Assembly (NCBI GenBank): GCA_021292105.1
Contig: CM037870.1
Location: 49,974,747-50,038,746, forward strand
Length of the DNA stretch: 64,000 nucleotides
Source: Anadara kagoshimensis
Lineage: Eukaryota; Mollusca; Bivalvia; Arcoida; Arcidae
Reading direction: 5' to 3'
Shown here piece after piece: positions 13,501-28,500 of this stretch. Positions within the stretch are counted from its first letter, which is position 1. Every line of letters starts with the position of its first letter. The notes beneath the pieces were generated by a model. That model was not told the DNA's origin. It searched no databases and saw only the letters and a program-made list of their open reading frames with translations. The translations under genes were made by a program, and so were the position numbers.

Positions 13501-16500
13501 TATTGCAGATTTTGCATGGACAGACAGACAGACAGACATGGTGATTCATATATACCCCTTCAAACTAGTTTGCAGGGGTATAATAACTTGTTTCTAAATC
13601 TTTGTAAAATAATTATTTGTAAAGTTCATAATGGATGCCTAGGCTTATCAAAGGCCTTATCCAAAATTACCTTTATATTTGTTATATATTTATCTCAAAT
13701 TTCCATGTTCCTTTAAGTCTTAACTTTGATTACACACATGACCGGTATAGCTATCAACTAGAGGTTCTTACCATTTTACAGCACCCTGCCCCACCTATCT
13801 GGTAGAAGTTTATATGTTTAACAAAATTTCCCAATTTTTTTTAAAGTTTTTAGTTTGATTTTGGATTGTGTTTTGAATGTGGACTGGTTTGTTTGTTTTT
13901 GATTTCATAAAATAAACAAAATTACCTTGATATTAATTTTACACCTCTTTGTTGATTTAAACAATTTCAATATCTCTGTATCTTTATTCTGCACTGCTAA
14001 GTGTATGGATGTTTGTTGGTTATTATTGATGGCATTCACATCAGCCTCATGATTAATCAGTAGTCTCACACACTCTAATTTCTTACTAAAAATATAATAC
14101 ACAAATAATATAACTGAAATGGGATGCCATTTTAAAAGTGTCCCTGAAACTAAACCCTAACTGAGAAATCATTAACCATATGCATGATCAGACTATGAAT
14201 ACCAAATGGCACATCTACCTTATCCAAACGTTGTTCGAGTGAAAATTATTGTTAAATAGTTTTTGAGAAAAGTGGCTAACAAAATGGTAGCAGAAAAAAT
14301 TAATATAAACATGTATAAATTTCATATACTTCGAAATAAATACATAAAAAATTAAAGACATAACAAGATGATTTTGCATGTACATAATAAACCCGACTGG
14401 GTCTGACAGAGGCTTGAAAATAAAGACTGTTCTTTTGCCAAGCACTCTGCATTTAGAAATGAAATCATAGGAGGCCTTAAAAACCGATGTCATGCCTGGC
14501 GTGCAAAAGAATCCTCCCTGCACATAACCCAAAGTGCACAGCAAAGATAAAATTTTTTTCTGCTACTTCATTTATTGCTGGTGACATCTCAATATAAGTG
14601 AAATATTCTTGACTGAGATGTAAAACATCATTAAATAAATCGATCAGATCATAAGCCTTGCCAGCAGTTTTAAATCTGTAGAATTAATATTTAACTTAAC
14701 CAGAACATTTTCGGTTAATCAGTTCTTGCACCATGAAATTTTTTTCATAAATAAGCATTGGTTTCACTAGTGTATTTTATTTCTTAAATTAAAAAAACAC
14801 CAAAAATCTAAAAGGACAAAAACTTATTATAGCACAGTAATTCTAAATACCTTCGAAGACAATGTCAACTAAACTGATCATTGTCAATTCCATGATTCTA
14901 TTTTAGTTACCTAAATCTACAATGGGTTTATACTTACAACTTAACAGCTGTTAACAAAGGAGTACTGTCTTCTTCATTTCTGATTTCTTTATCTGCACCA
15001 AGCTGTAACAACTTTTCCACCACATTGTCATTACCCCTAATTACAGCTACATGTAGAACAGGTGTTTTTCCATCAACTGAGTTGACCTATATGTAGATAA
15101 ATGATACATTTTACCTGGAGCTGTCAGAGGTAGAGGTTTACTTAAGTGCAAAAACAAGTCCAACAAAAAGCTTAAACTAAACCTTTAAAATGGGATTGGA
15201 TATTAACAATGCTCACAGACACCAATGCTCATACTAACAGCAGTGCCCACAGTGACCAATGCTCACACCGGAACCAATGTTCAAAGATACCAAAGCTCTT
15301 ATTGACACCAATGCTTATAATAACACCAGAGCTCAAACAGATGCCAATCCTGATACTCCAAAGCTCACACTGACACCAATGCTCATACTAACACCAGTGC
15401 TAACATTGATGCTAATTGTAATACTCACTCAAAAGCTCACACTGGCACCAGTGCTCATACTAACACCAGTACATAAACTGATGCCAATCCTAATTATCAC
15501 TCCAAAGCTCACATTGAAACCAATGCTCATCCTAACACCAGTGCTGACACTGAAGTCAATTGTAATACTCACTCATAAGCTCATATTGACACCAGTGCTA
15601 ACACTGATGCCAATTGTGATACTCACTCAAAAGCTCACACTGACACCAGTGCTTATACTAACACCAGTGCTAACACTGATGTCAATCCTAATTATCACTC
15701 CAAAGCGCACATTGAAACCAATGCTCATACTAACACTAGTGCTGACACTGATGTCAATTGAAATACTCACTCATAAGCTCATATTGACACCAGTGCTAAC
15801 ACTAGCTGATGCCAATTGTGATACTCACTCATAAGCTCATATTGACACCAGTGCTCATACTAACACCAGTGCTAACACTGATGCCAATTGTAATACTCAC
15901 TCAAAAGCTTACACTGACACCAGTGCTCATACTAACAACATTGCTAATACTGATGCTAATCCTGATACTCACTCAAAAGCTCACAGACACCAGTGTGCAT
16001 ACTCATGCTAATCCTTATACATGTACTCACATTAAAGCTCACAATGACACTAATGCTAACACTGACACCAATGACAACATTGACACATGTGCTCACACCT
16101 GATGTCAATTCTCACTCTCAAACCGACATCAGTGATTGCAATGCTCACACTGACACCAATGCTAAATTTACCCAATGTCCATACAACATTGCTCACACTG
16201 ATGTCAATACAACATTTACCAATGTTCACAATAATATCAAAGCTAATACTGAAAAGGGATCAAGTCTTAAGTCAAATCAGGTGAAATGTTGAAAACTCTT
16301 ACCAAATCAGGATTTTCTTTAACTAAGTTTTGTATAGTTTCAATCACTCCATTATGTACTGCATCAATCAACTCAGGTGAAGCTGGTATTAAGTCCCTCG
16401 TCTTATCTGGTTCTAAAACAAAAAATAACTACAATTGTCTCTTGAGAGCCAAATATACCTGCCCCGAACATTTAACATATCCCTACGACCTTGACCTCTC

Positions 16501-19500
16501 GGTTCAAGGGTATGACACACCTTTGGACCATGAATATTATTCATGTGAAGTTTTATGACAGTTATTTAGAGCAGTTATGAGACATGGCCCGGATGCAATT
16601 TCATGAGGACAGACAGACAGATAAATGGATAGACAGACAGACAAACAGACATGGGGATCCCTTTATACCCCCCTAACTATTTCGCATAGTTTATGTGTAG
16701 GGGGGATATAAAATTACAGTGCCGTTAGGTCCCTAGAGATGTTCGCCTGAAGATGAATAACACAAACATCTAGATGGATAAGGGCAAGATATGGGCTTCA
16801 GCCAGGATTAATCTACTTTGGGGGAAACTACCTTTTTGAAAAAAATTGAAAAACCAGTCTGGGATCCAAAGTGTTGCAATATGCTCAATGATCACTGCCT
16901 TTTAATTAGTGCATGATCAGCTTTAAACACTGCACTGATAGTTGATACTAAACTAATTCACTTAACCCAGCTGATTTTGCGTGTTAAATGTGGATATGAC
17001 ATAAAAAGATAAAAACTTGGAGAATCGTATCCTTACAACAAATGAGGAATTTCTTTAAGATTCAAAACAAATATTTTTATGATCTAGGAAAATTTATCAG
17101 TAATATTATGGAAAAAATGCAACATTCCTTAAAGGAAAAATTACCAAATTTGGCTAGCTAGATTAATCCCTTTTAAGAGTGTTTTAGGAGAACAGTTCTA
17201 TATAATTTGACCTTGTGACCAACTATAACCCACAAACATACTTAACCTAGCTTTTATTTAGAGACATCATTCAAAGTAAACCTAATGAAGGGAATTTCTA
17301 AAAACCATTATTCAAAACTGAAGACCTCATATCATAATATAACCATATAGTCAAGATAAAGCAATTTGAATACTTTTTCTCAAATCAGTCAAGATCCTTT
17401 GACCTTGGCATAATGTAGAAAAATGCTTGAACATATCAATATTTAAAATATGTATCAATTGAAATATCTTACAAACAGCTAAAATGCATGCAGTAGTAAA
17501 ATCAAAAAGTTGAAAAACTAGGTCAAAGTTGTCTGTGGCCTTGACCCTAAGAATATGACAACATGATAACCAATGTGAGTACATATACTCTTTCAAAATG
17601 TTAAGATATGCAGTAGATTTTATAATAAAAGTACCCGGTAACCTACCAGGAACTGCAACTGTTGTTTCTTCTTGTTCTTCTTCCTGATGTTCCTCAAATT
17701 CTGGAATGTCATCTGGTACTTCCCCGGTAACAATAGTCAGACAATCAGATTTAATTTGGAATGTCATGGGACCAAACTTCACTTCTACTCCATTCTCATC
17801 CACACTCTGTACCAAACCTTTTTTCCCTATCACCTGTAATGCAAATCAAAAATAGGATGAAATCCTTGCATAGTACATGGACATGTCCAAGTGGTACTAG
17901 TACCATCACTAATGCTTTTGAAGTAAGAGTTGTGGGTTTTAACTCTTTGAATTGTTTGAAATGATTTTCATTTCTTGCATAGACTGGATATGTAAAAGCT
18001 CTCAATATCAGAACTAGTTTTTAAATGAAGTAGGCCCAATATCTAAGTGTTTATAAAAGACAACTTTGTAGATTTAGAAAGTGTATGTAAGTAATCTATG
18101 GTTACTACATCATGTACATAGGATGCCTACTTTTATTGAGGATGAACTGCACTTTTTTTTATTCATGCCAAATTAATGCAGAACCGAGAGACCATCTCTT
18201 TAAACATGTAACTCTTTCCATGAATTTGATATAAAAAAAACAATTTAGAGAAAATGCAGTATCTTCTTAATCCTAGATTTGAACACATGTCTATTATCTG
18301 TTCCTTTATAAAACAGTCACTTAGACTGAGAGAGGGGTCCAAACTGAGTATGGTTCATAATCTATGGTACGTGTATCAAACTAACTTGTATTTGATTGTC
18401 ATATGTCTTGTATTGTTATGATTCTTCTATGTAATCATTTGATTGTCATATGTCTTGTATTGTTATGATTCTTCTATGTAATCATTTGAGTGTCATATGT
18501 TTTGTATTGTTATAATTCTTCTATGTAATCATTTGATTGTCATATGTTTTGTATTGTTATGAGTTTACTCTGTAATCAGCTAGAACTTGTTTTTTTGTGT
18601 AAATGCTGAATAAACATGATAAATAAATAAACTAATTGTTAAAGACTGAGAAAAGTAAAAACCATCATGTTCTTAAATGACATTATCGGGCTGACCAATC
18701 AAATTTATTTATTTGTCCAGTTGGTACATTATAGTGCACAAGGTTGCCACTTAGGTACTTTTTTATTCTTACGAGTTTGATTTTGGTAAAATTTCCAAAC
18801 AAAAAGTCCAAATTTTTAGTATTTTTAATTAAAAAAACATCAAAATGGGAAAAATCCGTCTAATATGACCTTTTCATTTTATCCATCCTTTATCCCTTTT
18901 TATGGTACAAATCTGTCAAAAATGGATAAATCCGTCAATTTGGTCAGCCTGCAACATACCTAGTCCTGTTCAAACATATAGCAAATAATTGAATTTAAAA
19001 CTCGTAAAATAAGCAACAAAATTGGTTTCAATCACCAATGATATCCCTCAATGTTTGTGTTGATTTGTTATTTCTAATTCATTTGTTTTTTAACATTTTC
19101 TTGTGCAATGCTATGTGCTCTGAGAATGGAAAATTTTCATAAGGGTCTATTTCAAACCTTCTGACTTACCTTTTGTAATTCAACTGACCATAAACTTCCC
19201 TGTAAACGCCTAACTTTCCACTCATCTGGATCAACTCTCACCACACAGCCTTTTTGTATAGGATTAACCTGTATATAATATGGTAAATGATACAGTGTTG
19301 AAATTATGATCAATTAATGAGGTTAAGCAGGGAACCATAAGGTTTCAGAAAACTATTATTTTCAATAATCTTATTAGTTGATGGTTCCCCATACAAATGG
19401 GGGTATTCCTGAAATGGGGTTCGCCGCTGTACCATGTGATCAATACCTGTTAAGGTTTGTGCGGAACGTTTTAGAAATGTTGATGCCACAAATTCCCCAC

Positions 19501-22500
19501 ATAATGTCAGTTTTACTAGAAAATGTCATCTGATGCAATTCTATATCCATTAGTGTTCCACACACATGTTAGAAGGTATCACATGGTACAGCAATGAACC
19601 CCATTTTGGCATGAGTAACAAAACCAACAGGAGCTTTTCCATGTAGAATTAGTTCAAAACATTGGTGGTTTCTTAACAGCATGTTTGTAGAATTTCACTT
19701 GGGCTATTTCTAGTGTGAAGTACTTTTTCAGTTTGCTTGTGTAAGGTAAGTGTTTTTGTCTAGGATCAGTTTTCTCCACCATCCCAGATATGACAGCATT
19801 AATATAATTGAAAAAAAATCTCGACCAAGGCTTACAATTAACCTTAACCTTTACCTTAACTTTACTCCAGGAAAAACAGTAACAAACTAACTCTGTGATA
19901 TTTCCAGTATTGATTGCCATCATTTGAAACCACCGTTCAACACAGCTAGATAGAAATGCAATTTAAGGCATTGATTCTTAGTGCAAGCATGGTCAAGGGG
20001 GAATAACTTGGGTGTTCACATGTATTATAAGTTCTTGTTTGGACCTCCCGTTATCTATTTTGTCTAATAATATATATACAGTTGACTCTCGTTATCTCGA
20101 ACTCGACGGGGAAATGCAAAAAGTTCGACTTATCCGGAGTTCGAGATAACCGATGTTAAAAACGACAACAAAAGGGAAGTAACTCGTACAAGCCTACCGG
20201 AAGTCGCTTCCGGTTTTATCTTGTCCAACTGTATATTGCCGTTTTCTCCTATATCGTATGTATTCAAACATTATATATAAAAACTGCATTATTTATTATT
20301 TGTATTATAATTGAGAATGTAGATATAAAAAATCGGGAGATTATCTGTTACTTGTTATTAGCCGACAAATAGTGGAGTCCGCTTTGGTCTCCATACCAGT
20401 TTCGCTTTGTGTACTTTAATCACCCAAGCTTCCGGTTGTATTGAGTAATGTTCACATCACACGCGTTCGGAAGCCATGTTCAGCTTGGCAGTAATTATAA
20501 CAACTGCTAATCTCCTTGATGGTTTAATTGCTTATGCAAGGGATAATAATTAAGGGCATAAGAAAATTGGGAGGTCAGTGCAATGTTGTAATTTTAAAAT
20601 CAACACGAGGCCGACAGTCAATTATTTTATTTGTGTCGGAATGTGTTTTTCTCAAAAAAAACTGTAGGCGCTGACAAATTTGATTTCTCAAAATTTTTTG
20701 TTCGAGTTAACAATTTTAATTTTCCTAAATTTTTTGTTCGAGTTAACGAGTGTAATTTTCCTAGGATTTTCATTCAAGGGGACGAAAATATTGTTCGACA
20801 TATCCGATAATTCGAGATATCCGAGTTCGAGATAACCGGAGTGATTTTGGTTTAATAAAGAACAACTCTGTTCGGACTTTTTAAAAAAGTTCGAGATATC
20901 CGAGTTCGAGATAACGAGATTCAACTGTATATATTACACTTCTGACAGGGTGACAGTACATATTGTCAACTAGAGGAAGCATTGTTTGCCAAGACAATAG
21001 CTGAGGCTGACAATGCTTTTCGAGACGTTGGTTGACTGGTTGTTGTTGTAGTGTCTAAACTCTAACAAGTTTCAAAGGTATTCATGGTTAACCTAAACAA
21101 TCATTGTGCTGATTTAAAATCAAATTTCTGTGTTGTTGTAGATGCCACTCGAATGTAAATAATATCATTAGCAACAATATGCTTGCATAGGCCAACTGAT
21201 AACATATTTTGATCAAGTGCTGACATAATCCAGGAAGGGAGGCAACTGAAACAAAAATACTGTCACATAGTCACACGCAAAGCTATGTGAGATTATCAAT
21301 TCTATGTGACATTACAAATTGTTCCATAGCTCTTATCCAATAAAATGGCAAGATTTTTACATGAGGTGTAATAATATTGAAGATAGTTATGCTTATTGTT
21401 AATTTGTTGTATGCAGTTTGAAATAGGTATAAGGCATACATGGCACACATGTTTTAAATAAAATAATTTAGAATATATGAATATTTCAGACAATTAGAAT
21501 ATAGATGTAATAGACTTTAGTGATCTTCAGAAGGACACCTTTAATTCATGATATTCTTAAAAAGTAACAAATTATTCAGATTTCGAATTTGCACAATTAA
21601 AAAAAATTTTAGTTTAGAAATGATTGTTAAACCGAGGCCAGTTACAACAATATGTGATCTTCTTCTTACCTTTTCAAGACACATGACACTTAATGTCCAT
21701 TTACCAGATCTAAATTTGACTGTTACGTTTCCATTATTTATAAGTAACACTTCTCCTTCTTCACCAATACACTGAAAAACAATAACATACAATGAACTAA
21801 TAATGTAGATCACTTTATTATCATGAATAGAAAAACTTGCAGCATTGAAGGTGGGATTTCATTATCAAGCTTGAAATGGGTAAATATACATTCATGTACT
21901 AGTAAATTCACAACTGATTGTCTATACTGCTTGTTTTCTAATAAAGAGAATTTATTTAGATGCATAATCATGATAGATATAAAAATTTTCACCATGAAGA
22001 ATGCTTTCATTTCCATCATGATAATGCATCTATATGTATTCTCTTTATACAGACATAAATTTTATATTCTCTTTATACAGACGTAAATTTCATATTCTCT
22101 TTATACAGACGTAAATTTCATATTCTCTTTATACAGATATAAATTTCATATTCTCTTTATACAGACGTAAATTTTATATTCTCTTTATACAGACGTAAAT
22201 TTCATATTCTCTTTATACAGACGTAAATTTCATATTCTCTTTATACAGACGTAAATTTTATATTCTCTTTATACAGACGTAAATTTTATATTCTCTTTAT
22301 ACAGACGTAAATTTTATATTCTCTTTATACAGACATAAATTTCATAATATTCTCTTTATACAGATGTAAATTTCATATTCTCTTTATACAGACGTAAATT
22401 TCATATTCTCTTTATACAGACATAAATTTCATACAAACAAATATGTTGCTTAATGCCACAAGATAAACCTGTTTCAGTTTTGCCATTGAAGAGTTGGTAA

Positions 22501-25500
22501 AGATAACAGTGAAGGCAAATTACAAAGGAACAAAAAGTTTTAGTACAGTCAAACCTGTCTATAAAGGCCACCCTAGGGAACCAGTAAAAGTGGCCTCTAT
22601 TGGCAGGTGGCCTTTATATACAGGTTCAAATAATCTGAATAAAGAACAATTGGGATACAATTCTACAGGCCTTTATAAACAGATGGTCCTTATAAAGAGG
22701 TGGCCTTTAAGGCAGGTTAGACCAGTATCATTTGAAATGGAAACAAAAATTAAGGATCTAGACCATAATATATTGCATTCTATTCAGTATTGTGAGAGGT
22801 GAAGGCTTGATAAGAAAAAAAACCAATATAAATATTTGAAAGAGGCACAATTCTGAGAAATTTACATAAAGTTATCTCCTCTCCTGGTGCACACAATGTC
22901 ATATCCTGGGTATCATGTATATAAAGCTTAGTAGAAAAAATCTCTGTGTTCATTCTAAAAGGGGCCATTGATCCCCTAATTTTGCAAAATGGTCCTATGT
23001 TAAGGCCTCAGTGGGCCATATTTACCATAATGTGAATGCAAAAATATTTATGTTCTTGTGTTTTAGAAGAAAGGTTTTGAAAATGGCTTCTTTGGAAAGA
23101 TCCTAGACTGAACATGGATTTCTTCAATGAAGCCAGACAAAAATTACAGATGCATAATGCCTTACTATTATATGTATAAAAAGGGATCCCAAGAGTCATT
23201 CTCTGTAAGAACCAGACCATTGGCTATAGTTTGGAAATCACATGTCTAAGATTTTGATGATATTGCATATTATTGTTAAGTACAAGTAAAAAGCCAAAAT
23301 AAAAACCCCCATGCAAAAATTTAAATTGTCGCTTCCATGGTAACCAACCACTAAAGCACTTAGGACCAATCTCTGTTATTTCAGTTAAAGTACTTAACAC
23401 TTGAACATTAAGTAAATTACAAATGTAACATGTAAATGACAAACTAAATATTGTTAGTGGATTTATAATTCTGTCCACTTCAAAGACATGTTTTAAATCT
23501 TACATCAACCATATTCTCGTTCCATCCTCCCACAGATTTTTGGATAGCCTTGAGAGTATCAGGGTCACAGCCTACATGAACTATATCCCCCTTTTTCAAT
23601 CTGCCATCATCCTCAAGTACAATACTTGATGCAGTGTCCGGTTCAGTAGTCTCAGGTGTTGTTGCTGCAGGTTCCGGAATTTCTTCTTCTTTTGGGAGCT
23701 CTGAAAAAAGAATACAGTAAAACCTTGGTTCATTGCCAATTGATGGATTACCAGCCACGCCCACAATGTTCTGACAAAAGCCTGGCATGCTTGAATTACA
23801 CACAAAAAGACTGAAACCTCTGCCTGAATTGTGCCATTTAATGACATCACTGACACTAGTATGCATCAATTGCCGTGACGCTGCTCTGGTACCGTGATGA
23901 CAGCCAGTGTCAGAACATAAAAGTCATGGCCAGCGATACGTCAATTACAGGTAAATATGGTAATAAACAAGCTTGAAAAGTTACTGTAATGAGATTTTAC
24001 TGTATTGGTATTAATGTTTTAAGGCCACCCAATACACAAAATTTTCAAATACAAGATTTATACATTTGTCATAATATGGAGTTTTTGGCTCTGAGATTGA
24101 ACATTGTGGCACTTTTCTGTAATATACAGTCCAACATGCCTTAAAGGTCACTTCTATATAGGGTCACCTGCTTATAAAGGCCAGGAGAATTGTATCCCAA
24201 TTGTTTTTATTCAAATTATATGAACATATATATAAAGGCTACCTGCTCTGAAACGCCACTTTTACTTTATAGACAGTTTTGACCGTAAGTATTCAACAAA
24301 AAAAAAGTAAAAAAGCATACAACTAAATGGCAATGCTTTATAAATAAAATTCTTTCTAATTTTATTCAACAGAAACAAGGTGTTAAGAGAACACTACCAA
24401 CCCCCCCCCCCCTCCCAGTGGTGAACATCAGTGAATTCAATACAAAGTGAAACTAAAGTAATTACACTATATTAGGTAAACTAAAAACATTACAGAAAAA
24501 AACCTGTTATATATTTCAATAACTTGAGTTCTATTTTCTATGTTTAAAATTTCAACAAAATTGGTATAGGTTTTTGCTTTTTATAGTAATGGTGGCCATC
24601 TTGGATATGCTATAATGCTGTTGAGCTATCACATACCAGTTACCACCACAATAAATCAACTGACCAAGTTTCAGCTCAATTGGATGACTGGTTTTCTTTT
24701 AAATGCATGGAAACCAAATTATTCATGAACACACACAAAATCAACAAAATCGGTACATTAAATAAGGCTATAATGTGCATTTATAGGTTTTTGCTATTTA
24801 TAGTAACAACGGCCGTCTTGGATATGCCATTATGTTGTCAAGCAATTCCACACCTCTCACCACCTCAATAAATCAACTGACCAAGTTTCAGCTCAATCTG
24901 ATGTACGGTTTTCTTGTAAATGCACAGAAACCATGAATCAGGTGAAAAAGTCTATTTTTAGTAACGGCGGCCATCTTGAATGCACGATTACGCTGACGAG
25001 CAATCCCATACCACTCACCATTATAACAAATCAATTGACCAAGTTTCAGATCAATCAATGTACAGTTTTCTTTCAAATGCACGGAAACCATGAATTGGGT
25101 GAAAAAGTCTATTTTTAGTAACGACGGCCATCTTGGATGCACGATTGAATGCACGATTACGCTTTCGAGCAATCCCACACCACTCACCATTATAACAAAT
25201 CAAGTGACCAAGTTTCAGCTCAATTGAATGTACAATTTTCTTTCAAATGCATGGAAACCATGAGTTGGGTGAAAAATCTATTTTTAGTATCGGCGGCCAT
25301 CTTGGATGCACAATTACGCTGTCGAGCAATCCCACACCACTCATTACCATAACAAATCAACTGACCAAGTTTCAGCTTAATCGGATGTATGGTTCTCTTT
25401 TAAATGCACGGAAACCAATTGGGACGGACCTAGGCACACACACAGACAGCGGTATTACTATATCCCCCTCACCACTGGTGGCGAGAGGATAATTACATAA

Positions 25501-28500
25501 CAGTGGTCAGTTGCAAATGGGTTTTTTTGCTGTACCATGTGATCATTACCATTTAATGTTTGTGCACGATGTTTTGGAAAACTTTATTGACATGAATCAC
25601 TGGAATAACATCTTTTTTCAAAGAAAACATCAACTGATATGATTCTATATCCAATGGAAATAATAGTTCCAAACCAACATTAGCTGGATTCACATGATAC
25701 AGAGGAGAACCCCATTGAATGAACTTGAAAGATCTGTCAATTAGAAATACCCCCCCCCCACCAAGGATTGTGAAATGGACACTAAATTTGGTATGTAACA
25801 CATTGTTTCATGTTGATATGCACATTTGTTCCAAGTTTGATCAAAATTCATCCACAGAAAAGAAAATATGGAGCAGACACAATATTGGGACAGATGGAAA
25901 GACAGACAGGTGGACAGGGTGGTGATTCATATACATGTATACTTTTTTGAGAGGGATATGACAAATGTACATGTACATGCCTACTAATAGATCTTACTTA
26001 GTATTGGAAGATGATCTGGAAAATAAGTTCCTACATGTACATGCCTACAAATAGATCTTACTTAGTATTGGGAGATGATCTGGAAAATAAGTTCCTACAT
26101 GTACATGCCTACAAATAGATCTTACTTAGTATTGGGAGATGATCTGGAAAATAAGTTCCTACATGTACATGCCTACAAATAGATCTTACTAAGTATTGGG
26201 AGATGATCTGGAAAATAAGTTCCTCCTATTGCCGGACTTGTATACTTTACATCTAGTGCACCCTTATAGCCCAGTCTGTAGACATTGGTATGACCGTTAG
26301 ACCATGTGACTTCTGCTGCATCTCGGTCAGAATCAAAGCTAAAATTTACTATAGCAATAACCTCCCCTTCAGAGTTACCTACAAATATAGAATCAGCTAT
26401 ACATTTACATACTTATTTTTTGTAATTATGTATTGAAATTTACATTTTTGCAAGATATAAATAATTTTTCAGGCATATTAAAAAATATGAATTGTGAAAA
26501 TTTTGCGCAAAAAAATTATATATTATCATTTATATAATATATTTACAAGAATCCATTATGAGTTTTCATGTAGGATAGGGAAATCTCACCCGAGGGGTTG
26601 AACATTTCAGTCAGGGACTCTGCAAGCCTTGTCTCTTGACTAAAATGTTCAACCCTTCGAGCGAGATTTTCCTATTCTACACGGATAAACTCATAATGGA
26701 TTATTTTTCTTCCATTTTAATGCCAATATTTGGCTTCAAATAGGATTAACATAGAAATCGAGGCCATGTTTGTAAAATCTAACATTGTTATTCAACATTT
26801 TACTTTAAAATAAATATGACCATTGTAAAGATTGTGCATGATTTGGGTTTATAAAAAATGTATAAACTACAAAACAAAGTTATTCATTTAAAACTTTCAT
26901 GTTTAACATTTGAAACACACTCAAAATTTCTAAATTTTGAAGAATTGCGTGTCATTTTCCTGCAAGATGACGCTATATCCCCAAAATGATGACATCATGT
27001 CATTGTCTTTTGATAAACACAGACTGGATCAAATGTTTGAAACAGATGACTTAGTATACAGTATATGCATATTTTTGTTATAGTAGAAGAAATATTTTTG
27101 AAAGTTGGAATTCACATTACTTTGAAATCTCTTTACTACACAGTTAACGATCTTTTAAGAACAGAAACAACTGGTATTGAATTTGATCTTCTGCTTTGAC
27201 TACAATCAATCACGATGTCTTCAGAAAAACTGAAAATCAAGACATCATCTTCTGTAAGTGCAGTTACCCTAAATCATAATTACTTTCACATTTTTAATTA
27301 TTTATTTTAATTTTTCATTATAATTCTGCTTCAACCTAAGACAAATGTATGTCTAGTTGTTTAATTTTGAGACATACTTAGGTACCAGTATGCACTGAGA
27401 TTTAAATTATACTAAACGTATTAAAAATCTAGACATTTCGGCCTTCAGAATTACAAAATGTAAACTATATTGTTTTGTCAATCAAACTATTTATAATTGT
27501 AAAAAGGAAGAATGATCCGGGACGTCCCACACTACAAGTGAGTGCTCTATTAACTGAGCTATCCAGACCACTACATAAATATACAGTGTGATGCTAAACT
27601 GATAACTGATGTCAAACACAAACCATCTTGATCCCGCCACCTCCAGTCTGGTCCTCTTACGACTTTAGCTCCTTCAAATATCCCATAAACTCTATTCCTC
27701 TGACAAATCTGTCTCTTAGGAACGCTCACCCTGTAAAAACAAACTTCAACAAATATATAAGTGGAATGCTTACCCTGTAAAAACAAACTTCATCAACTAA
27801 ATATGGGCTGACCAATCAAATTTATTTATTTGTCCAAATCGGTACAGTTTTAGTGTGCAAGGTTGCCATTTAGGTACTTTTTTATCGTTAAGCATTTGAT
27901 TTTGATACACTTTCCATACAAAAAAATTTGAAATTTGAGTACTTTTTAATTAAAAAACCCTATAAAAATGGGAAAAATCCATCTTATTTGACTTTTTCAT
28001 TTTATCTGACTGTTTACCAGTTTTTATGGTACAAATCCGTCAAAAACGGATAAATCTGTCGAATTGGTCAACCCATAAATAAGTCACTCTAATCAATATA
28101 AATCAATGATATAGTAATTGGACAGTGTTCACAACATAATCATTAAAATGACCTAGTTTTCTATCCATTACAAAACAATTTGAAAGTTGTGTTTATTCCA
28201 TTAAATATTGTCAACAAAAGTAAGGAAAGGATCACTCATAAGACAAGTTGACTACAGAAACACTTTATAAATCACATGAGAATTCTCAATGTCAATATAC
28301 ATTAGCAGCAAGGGAGATAATTCAACAAAGCTATAAAGGGAGTAAATAAAACAATATATACATAGTGGTGCAAATTACAGGTAATTTGTTACTAGAACCT
28401 GCTCTTCAGAACTAAATAGCCCTGCTCCCAACATATACAAGGATTTAATGTTTTCCTGCAACCTTGACCTTTGCAATATGACTTTGGTTCAAGGTCATGA

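Noticed and set aside
15259..16292. Leu/Thr/Pro-rich frames of 97-191 codons
   Set aside because: They are translations of the 18-bp minisatellite in the B9-B10 intron, on the strand opposite the gene, and overlap each other in different frames.
17351..17646. Extension of the exon B8 frame to 17351
   Set aside because: The family match ends at the GTAGGT donor at 17646 and the next exon continues in phase; the extension is intron read-through.
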